From Amoebophrya sp. AT5.2 (taxonomy: Eukaryota; Sar; Dinophyceae; Syndiniales; Amoebophryaceae), in NCBI GenBank assembly GCA_005223375.1, contig RXOD01005608.1:1-13254 (forward strand): a stretch of DNA of 13,254 nt, in the 5' to 3' direction. This document shows, piece by piece, positions 6,801 to 10,988 of the stretch. Each line of letters begins with the position of its first letter. The first letter of the stretch is position 1. The position numbers and the translations under genes were made by a program. The notes under the pieces are model-generated. The model ran no database searches. It saw nothing but the letters and a program-made list of their open reading frames with translations, and was not told the origin of the DNA.

Positions 6801-9106
6801 CTTAAGGTTTACTGTCTGATGTCACATCATGGACACGAACACTAGCAGTTGTGCTGCCAGGTGCTATAGCGATGCTCGTGTATGGCGGTGTCCTGATTTC
6901 GATGGCTGCAATTACTAAATTACAGGAGCCCGCGCCGGGCAGGACCAGGTGATTCCTCGTTTGATCGAGCGCATCCCGCACTTTCCCTATCCATCCGACG
7001 GTCTCCCCGCGTTGTTGCTGCGGATATCCGCCGGGCGGCTGATTCTGTACACCGCCGGCTACCTCGCGTTCAAGGAGGAGGCGCTTGTCCCGACGCTGCG
7101 GTTCCTGCTCCAGAGTCTGCTGCCGGCGTTGCCCCGGATACAGTGCCCCGACAAGGACCTGAAGCAGTACGCACAGGCGATCTGCACGGACGCGCTGCGG
7201 TCCACCACGCAGGCCGCAAAGGACAAGTTGCTGGACATCCAGATCGACACCGCCACGGGCGCCGTGGTGGCGGGCGCAAATACTAACCCACCGAGTACGA
7301 ATTCTGGCTCCTCTACTGGGGGACATAGTGGGCGAGATAATAGTGGACATGGCGTGGCGGGCGGCGGGCCCGGGATGTCGGGCGTCGGGGGCGCGAGCAG
7401 CTCCACGGCGACGGGTGGGGAAAACGGAATGCAGGCGTTGGTGCCGGGGGCGGTGTTTTTCTGGCAGCAGGTGATCACGAACATCGTGGACCTAGTACTG
7501 CACGGAGATTTTCACGCGGACGTGCGCCCCCAGCTGGTTTTTCCGGTGGGCCACATTATTGGGGGGATGCGCGACTACAAGCAGCTGGAGAACACGCTGG
7601 CGGAGTTTGTGGCCAGGCTCCAGCCGAGCGACGCGGTGTTCAACTTCCCCGCAAACAAAGAAGGCAAGGGCCCGCCAGAACTCAAACTCTACCTGGCCGC
7701 ACTCAGCTGCTGCTACGACGTGAAAGTAAGTACCTATTTACGTCGTAGTAGTCGCTGTGGCCGCCACCGTGGCTGTTCTCGACCACTTTACTTTAACCCT
7801 GGGTTCTAGTTCTTTCTTTTTGGCATTGGCATTGGCTTTGCTACCTATGGCTCATCTCGACGCTGATTTCTTGGCGAGACGATCGGAAGCGCCGAGTCAT
7901 CACGACGATGTGCTTCCAGCACGTGTTGTGTTAATGTACTTGTACTTCCAACTACATGCTGATGACGAATTTAATTCGCATTCCAGATGCCGGACTCGGA
8001 GTCGCGGCACCCGGTGTTGGCGTTTTGGGAGCAGCAGTGGCAGCGGATCGAGCAGATGACGAAGATTGCGGTGGAGCGGGACTGGGAGGACTATGTGGAG
8101 CAGTTTTGTCTCTCCCTCAACTTCATCTTCCAGTCCGCGCAGACGCACGCGATAAGCAGTCCCCTGTTGTTCAACTCACTGGACCTGCTCGGCCAGGCCG
8201 CGGAAGTGCGCCCCTGCGTGCACTACTACTCCCTGGTCAGGACGGTCATGGGGCTCTTCGCGCCACATGGTACTATAAATTTTGAATGTATATGTATTCG
8301 GTTAGATATAAAGTAATTCTAATTGTCCTTGTCCATCGGCCCACGCCCATCACAGGCATCCGCGAGGTGGACGAGCAGCTGGTTTTGTATCTGGGTCGCT
8401 TTGCCACACCGGTGGGGCGGATAATACGCACACAGGGGGGCGCGAAGGCGGCGCCCGAGATCATCGCGGCGTGCTTCGAGATGCTGGGTGACGCGTTAAG
8501 GTGGAGCAACCTGGCAAACGGCAGCCTGGGCTCGGGCTGGCTCCCGGAGGTCTTCGACGCAGCGTTAGAATTCCTCACCGCAAACGCCGAAATTGCCACC
8601 CACGAACAAGCACTCACCGCAGTGCTACGGTACCTACTTTCTTATTATATCCCTGTGGATGTTGTTGAGTAAACTTTGCTCCCATGCCTATGCATCATCT
8701 TTGCTGAAGGTGGTAACATCTGTATTTGAAACCGGCCGTGATATAGCCGTGATCACTGCTCGCCCCCGTAATATTCCTCCTCGCAATATAGATCCCTCGT
8801 ACACGACTAACTATCTAAAGGTTTTTCTGTTCGTTCCTCCGTTGGGCGTCGGAGGGGCCGGACGTGGTGAAGCTGGCGAAGCAACTGTGGGAGACCGACG
8901 CCCGCATCCAGAAGCTGATCCACGCACTGCTGCAACTGATGGCTTCGTGTGCGGACAATCCGAAGGCCACCACAGTGGGCGGCGTGGCCGAGGTGATCCG
9001 CCCCATGCTGCAGGGGCCGCTGGAGTTCGAGGCGAAGACCTGCCTCAAGGACGGCCTGCAGCACGCACTGCCGCCCATGCTCAAAAAATTTATGTTTGAA
9101 GAATAA
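3869..9106 (+). CDS. TNPO3: Transportin-3 / importin-13 family nuclear import receptor, ten exons, 1034 aa
   Basis: This is an importin-beta family HEAT-repeat receptor; family members carry SR-type splicing factors or other cargo into the nucleus under Ran-GTP control. Exons: 3869-4154, 4515-4720, 4840-5085, 5250-5499, 6040-6333, 6532-6711, 6926-7725, 7987-8269, 8356-8629, 8821-9106. They total 3105 nt, exactly 1035 codons, with every junction phase consistent. Homology to human TNPO3 (923 aa) runs along the whole length: EATQWLMQW and FFFAANLLAQKAQ at the N terminus; CVAYADLALYG, LKIFPEEVKS, RILCEMGPHFV and RGGLEFWY in the middle; LTAVLRFFCSFLRWASEG near the C terminus. Residues about 600-655 are a Gly/Ser/Thr-rich insertion absent from animal proteins. 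The helix aligned with the arginine-rich cargo-binding helix of TNPO3 has few arginines, so importin-13-like or altered cargo preference is possible. The exon 4/5 junction is non-canonical. The stop is TAA at 9104-9106. Confidence 0.88.
4155..4514 (+). other. Transportin intron 1 (phase 1, GT-AG, 360 nt)
   Basis: The donor is GATG|GTAAAA and the acceptor CTCCATAG|AATT. Splicing joins SETSD to EFADSILEVV, in line with the family. Reading on in the exon 1 frame instead gives a stop at 4247-4249. I see no repeat or embedded gene in the intron; it is GC-rich in its second half. Confidence 0.75.
4721..4839 (+). other. Transportin intron 2 (phase 0, GT-AG, 119 nt)
   Basis: The donor is ACGAAG|GTACTT and the acceptor TATCTAG|CGG. 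It joins EEVKSTK to RLIVGKSK. The acceptor AG at 4838-4839 is the one that keeps the phase; the later AGs at 4848-4849 and 4858-4859 do not. Confidence 0.75.
5086..5249 (+). other. Transportin intron 3 (phase 0, GT-AG, 164 nt)
   Basis: The donor is AGGAGG|GTACTT. The acceptor CCTTTTCTATAATCAG|TGC is preceded by a good pyrimidine tract. It joins AEIIRRR to CYEHPLLQKAA. Confidence 0.78.
5495..6039 (+). mobile_element. Introner-like non-canonical intron 4 (direct repeat GATGA, terminal inverted repeats)
   Basis: The exon 4 frame runs into TAA at 5502-5504 with no usable GT donor. GATGA occurs at the exon 4 end (5495-5499) and again at 6035-6039. Removing one copy plus everything between (540 nt) joins NRDAM to NFVSRILCEM in frame, matching the human CRIFTELCE region. 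None of the six equivalent cuts gives GT-AG. Just inside the repeats is an inverted repeat: TTAAGAAACGGACTC at 5501-5515 and GATTCCGTTTCTAAA at 6010-6024, complementary at 13 of 15 positions. Direct repeats with terminal inverted repeats at an intron are the hallmark of DNA-transposon-like introners, reported in Amoebophrya and other protists. An alternative is a GA-AG intron ending at the AG at 6048-6049 (GA start at 5495 or 5498), which is also in frame. In either case the intron is non-GT. Confidence 0.7.
5591..6100 (+). repeat. Diverged tandem duplication spanning intron 4 and the start of exon 5
   Basis: Three blocks occur twice in the same order: a 23-nt block starting GTCTCGTATTATTCG at 5591-5613 and 5877-5899; a 28-nt block starting AATCCGGATGAACTTTG at 5778-5805 and 6029-6056; and a 26-nt block starting CACTTCGTGCGCGC at 5847-5872 and 6075-6100. 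Spacing falls from 286 to 228 bases between copies, so indels have accumulated. The last block is exon 5 coding sequence. In the upstream copy it is frameshifted, and the TGTGCGAGATGGG part is replaced, so that copy is a dead pseudo-exon inside the intron. Each copy of the second block also contains a perfect AATCCGG/CCGGATT hairpin around the GATGA repeat. Confidence 0.85.
6334..6531 (+). other. Transportin intron 5 (phase 1, GT-AG, 198 nt)
   Basis: The donor is GCTG|GTAAGTATT and the acceptor GCAATCTGCAG|GTTTC. A CTAAT-type branch site sits about 20 bases before the AG. It joins PEAHA-G to FETDHFVRF in phase. CATCGGA (6350) and TCCGATG (6404) form a short internal inverted repeat. Confidence 0.8.
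6712..6925 (+). other. Transportin intron 6 (phase 1, GT-AG, 214 nt)
   Basis: The donor is GCGCCAA|GTACCG and the acceptor AAATTACAG|GAGCC. The junction gives LTGVAP-R-ARAGQDQV. The intron contains a run of eight or more T near 6760 and is AT-rich. Confidence 0.75.
7726..7986 (+). other. Transportin intron 7 (phase 0, GT-AG, 261 nt)
   Basis: The donor is GTGAAA|GTAAGTACC and the acceptor GCATTCCAG|ATGCC. It joins CCYDVK to MPDSESRHPV. The three tandem hexamers GGCATT, GGCATT, GGCTTT near 7821-7838 are the only internal repeat I see. Confidence 0.8.
8270..8355 (+). other. Transportin intron 8 (phase 1, GT-AG, 86 nt)
   Basis: The donor is CACATG|GTACTA and the acceptor CCCATCACAG|GCATC. It joins LFAPH-G to IREVDEQLV. 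It is the shortest intron of the gene and is AT-rich. Confidence 0.8.
8630..8820 (+). other. Transportin intron 9 (phase 2, GT-AG, 191 nt)
   Basis: The donor is GCTACG|GTACCT and the acceptor CTATCTAAAG|GTTTTT. It joins LTAVL-R to FFCSFLRWAS. Without splicing the exon 9 frame meets TAA at 8670-8672. Confidence 0.8.
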
Positions 9107-9131
9107 AACCAGCGAGATCAGCCCTATTAAG

Positions 9132-9229
9132 AAAATGGCTATGTATCTCTCCCCCACCGCTTGTCTAGGGTGGGGCTGCTCCGGCAGATGCCAAGTCTAT
9201 GGTTTGCTATGTATCTTCTTAGCCATTTT
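9132..9229 (+). repeat. 10-bp inverted repeat pairing upstream sequence with the spliced-leader core
   Basis: AAAATGGCTA at 9132-9141 is the exact reverse complement of TAGCCATTTT at 9220-9229, inside the spliced-leader match. Between them lies a perfect 7-bp hairpin, CCCCACC (9152-9158) with GGTGGGG (9169-9175) and a 10-nt loop. An 11-nt direct repeat, GCTATGTATCT, occurs at 9138-9148 and 9206-9216. As RNA, the leader core could be folded into this stem. Confidence 0.6.
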
Positions 9230-9237
9230 GGCTCAAG
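9216..9237 (+). ncRNA. Dinoflagellate spliced-leader-like sequence (SL gene variant or relict retroposed leader)
   Basis: The dinoflagellate spliced leader is DCCGTAGCCATTTTGGCTCAAG, added in trans to nuclear mRNAs. Here TAGCCATTTTGGCTCAAG (9220-9237) is identical, and the four preceding bases TTCT match DCCG at two positions, giving 20 of 22. In a functional SL RNA gene a GT donor directly follows CAAG; here the next bases are GCCTCT, and the first good donor is CAG|GTAAGA at 9254-9260. The missing donor favours a relict leader carried back into the genome by reverse transcription, as described for dinoflagellate genes. An expressed variant SL RNA with a longer exon remains possible. Confidence 0.65.
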
Positions 9238-9269
9238 GCCTCTGGCCATAGTGCAGGTAAGAGTTGTAG

Positions 9270-9303
9270 GGGGGCTGGGGGTACATGGCCCTCCCCAGCC
9301 CCC
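9270..9303 (+). other. Strong GC hairpin downstream of the spliced-leader-like sequence
   Basis: GGGGGCTGGGG (9270-9280) pairs perfectly with CCCCAGCCCCC (9293-9303) across a 12-nt loop. It lies about ten bases after the GTAAGA donor-like string. An 11-bp all-strong stem in this position could be the 3' stem of an SL-type RNA, but no T-run terminator follows it. Confidence 0.6.
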
Positions 9304-9656
9304 TAGTGTAGTGGGCTGTTAGGTCATCGCTTGGTGCTTAGTTTTCACAGCCGTCAGTCGGCTCAATCGCGGGAGCAATGGTGCCCGGTTTAACTTCATC
9401 TCTGGCCTGCGTTGTAGTTTTAGTTAGCTGTCGATGCCTGCCCCGGGCCCTGGGGTCTGTTCGTTCCTATTCTCTTCTGAGTCCGCGTTGATCAGTTCCG
9501 CGTCGATCATACTCGCAAATCGAGATCCTCGCTCTGCCGCGTGCCAAAGGTGGGTAGATGTACTTGCATCCCCAGCTCCGTCTACGACCAAGATCCTGCG
9601 TATGCCGCTGGCCTCGAGGCCACACGGTCCCGGAAATGCCGAGATTGCGGCGCGAG

Positions 9657-9732
9657 TAGTAATAGTAGTTCCTCAGCGGCAGTAGTAGTTCTACAGTAGT
9701 TCCTCAGCGATGGCGATGTAGTAGCGCCGACC
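9657..9732 (+). repeat. AGT/TAG-rich imperfect tandem repeat
   Basis: AGTAGT and TAGTAG words dominate this stretch. The 15-mer AGTAGTTCCTCAGCG occurs at 9664-9678 and again at 9695-9709, a 31-nt period. The in-frame TAG triplets rule out coding on this strand. It lies just upstream of the next ORF. Confidence 0.6.
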
Positions 9733-9789
9733 TCTGCACAGCTACAAACTGTTCCAGCTCCGCCTTCGGGCTGCGGTCTTTGGATTGCG

Positions 9790-10152
9790 ATGTCGTCGCC
9801 AAGTTACCCAATTCCGCGCTGCGTAATGCGGCTTTACTGCAAAGAGCTTAGCGCTGATTTGGTGCGCTTGCTTAAGCCAATCGCCGAAAAACAAAAGGAG
9901 GAAGAAGAACGACAAAGAGAAGATGATCAGTTAAAGCAAGACAGTGAGCTGTTTATTAACATTTTGGCTGAGTACCGTAGAAGACACAGAATCACGCTCA
10001 GCGAGTCCTGGGAGGAGCCGCACTTTGGCTACGCGGTCCAGCGTCTCCCACGCGCCCCGCGTCATCGCCTGTTCCCCCACACCCGGGACGACCCCGACAG
10101 CGACGAGGAACACACGCGGCAGTTTTTCCTGCCGTACCAGCTGGAGCCTTGA
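9790..10152 (+). CDS. Hypothetical protein, 120 aa, charged helical
   Basis: I do not recognise this protein. It starts at the ATG at 9790 (MSSPSYPIPRCVMRLYCKEL) and ends with TGA at 10150-10152. Residues about 35-55 are a highly charged Lys/Glu/Gln stretch (EKQKEEEERQREDDQLKQD) likely to form a coiled coil. The C-terminal half is rich in Arg, His, Asp and Pro and ends FFLPYQLEP. No signal peptide or membrane segment is seen. Its position directly before another small ORF in the same direction, between a spliced-leader-like sequence and poly(A)-like tracts, suggests one transcript unit or part of a retroelement. A host gene with further exons upstream is the main alternative. Confidence 0.5.
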   Translation: MSSPSYPIPRCVMRLYCKELSADLVRLLKPIAEKQKEEEERQREDDQLKQDSELFINILAEYRRRHRITLSESWEEPHFGYAVQRLPRAPRHRLFPHTRDDPDSDEEHTRQFFLPYQLEP

Positions 10153-10162
10153 ACACGACAAG

Positions 10163-10435
10163 ATGCCGCCAAAGAGGTTTGCGCTGGCTGGGCTGCAGGC
10201 TGCGGGCGACGATGAAATCTGGCAGCAGCGGCTCGCCCGCTGCAATGAGCTGCTGCAGCAGGGCAAGCTGACCGAAGCGAAGGAGGCGCACCACGAGTTC
10301 AGCAAGGTGCTCAAGCGCATGGCTGAACAGATTTCGGCGCAGCAGCAGCAAGACGCGCTCGATCGTGCGCTCGAAAAGGCGGACGCGAAGGCTTCCAACC
10401 CCTGCAAGCCGCAGCCGGAGCCGGCTACCCCGTAA
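10163..10435 (+). CDS. Hypothetical protein, 90 aa, glutamine-rich helical
   Basis: I do not recognise the family. The ATG at 10163 begins MPPKRFALAGLQAAGDDEIW and TAA at 10433-10435 ends it. The open frame extends upstream to 9944, overlapping the previous gene, but that part is the shadow of the upstream ORF. Residues about 20-75 look like two amphipathic helices (LARCNELLQQGKLTEAKEAH, then SKVLKRMAEQISAQQQQDAL). The tail is Pro/Glu-rich (KPQPEPATP). It starts only ten bases after the upstream stop, an unusual spacing for separate nuclear genes. It may be a second product of one transcript or a domain of a retroelement 5' region. Confidence 0.5.
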   Translation: MPPKRFALAGLQAAGDDEIWQQRLARCNELLQQGKLTEAKEAHHEFSKVLKRMAEQISAQQQQDALDRALEKADAKASNPCKPQPEPATP

Positions 10436-10988
10436 ACTGCCACCTCGTCTCTCCGGTTCTGATTGTTCTCTCATCGCTGCTGGGGGCGGGAAGGGACCGG
10501 TGATCGGCGGTTCGGCCGGACCCGGTGGAGCGAGCCGAACGCTCCTTCTGCTCGTGTTGTTTCTTCGGAGCTCCGCTGCAGCGGGTGAGACGAGGCCGGT
10601 GCTCGGCCTCCCGGCCGGATCCAGTCGTACTAGCAGGGAGCCCGTTCCGCAGTAGTCGCGATCAGACCGGGAAGTGGCGCGGCAGCTGCTTCATGTCTGG
10701 CTGATCGAAGATCGAGTCTGGGAGGGGGGTTTTGGGTTCATGTGTGCGTTCGCTGCTACCGATAAAAAAAAAAAAAGTTAAAGACGGGCGCCAAAAAAAA
10801 TAAAAAAACGCAAAGAGGGCTGCCCCACCGCACATTGCGGGCCCCGAAATCGGCACAGAGCAGTTTCCTCCATGTGGAGATGAAAGAAAAAAAGTAAGTT
10901 ATAGTTAACGCTCCGGCCGGAGGGCAGGAGCTGGGCGTGGGTTGCGCGATACCTCCGCAGAGGAGGGCGACCCTGTGGACCTGTCCGC
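10436..10988. other. GC-rich spacer with A-rich tracts, probably the 5' flank or untranslated region of the LINE
   Basis: This 553-base stretch has no supported gene. The first half is GC-rich and can fold (for example GTTCGGC and GCCGAAC around 10510-10541). A-rich tracts follow at 10763-10807: a run of about 13 A, then runs of 8 and 7 A separated by GC-rich or T interruptions. In-frame TAG at 10902-10904 closes the LINE frame, so the LINE 5' boundary may lie anywhere between the A tracts and 10989. I looked for an HDV-like ribozyme fold at the 5' end and could not establish one by eye. Confidence 0.5.
10763..10807 (+). repeat. Poly(A)-like tracts
   Basis: Three A runs lie within 45 bases, interrupted by GTTAAAGACGGGCGCC and a single T. 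On the + strand they could be the decayed tail of a retroposed transcript that ends here, possibly the one carrying the two small ORFs upstream, or the tail of an earlier element next to which the LINE inserted. Confidence 0.45.

Larger units (their letters stand above)
9107..9789. other. Intergenic region containing the spliced-leader-like sequence
   Basis: The region is 683 bases with no supported protein gene. The first 200 bases hold the spliced-leader-like copy and hairpins listed separately. The second half (about 9430-9680) contains an 83-codon open frame at 9434-9685 with an ATG but no recognisable motif. It is followed by AGT/TAG-rich repeats. I see no tRNA, 5S rRNA or U6 signature nearby, although spliced-leader genes are sometimes clustered with these in dinoflagellates. 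Confidence 0.5.

Noticed and set aside
9102..9107. AATAAA overlapping the transportin stop codon as a poly(A) signal
   Set aside because: It arises from the GAA-TAA-AAC codons at the stop, and dinoflagellates generally do not use AATAAA. I give it no weight.
9434..9685. 83-codon ORF in the intergenic region
   Set aside because: No recognisable motif, and its 3' end runs into AGT-rich repeats. Length alone is not persuasive at this GC content.
9107..9789. tRNA, 5S rRNA or U6 genes next to the spliced-leader-like sequence
   Set aside because: I looked for their conserved boxes because SL genes can be clustered with them, and found none.
10436..10640. A possible self-cleaving (HDV-like) ribozyme at the LINE 5' end
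   Set aside because: The sequence is GC-rich and can fold in many ways. I could not trace the required double pseudoknot by eye. A covariance-model search would be decisive.
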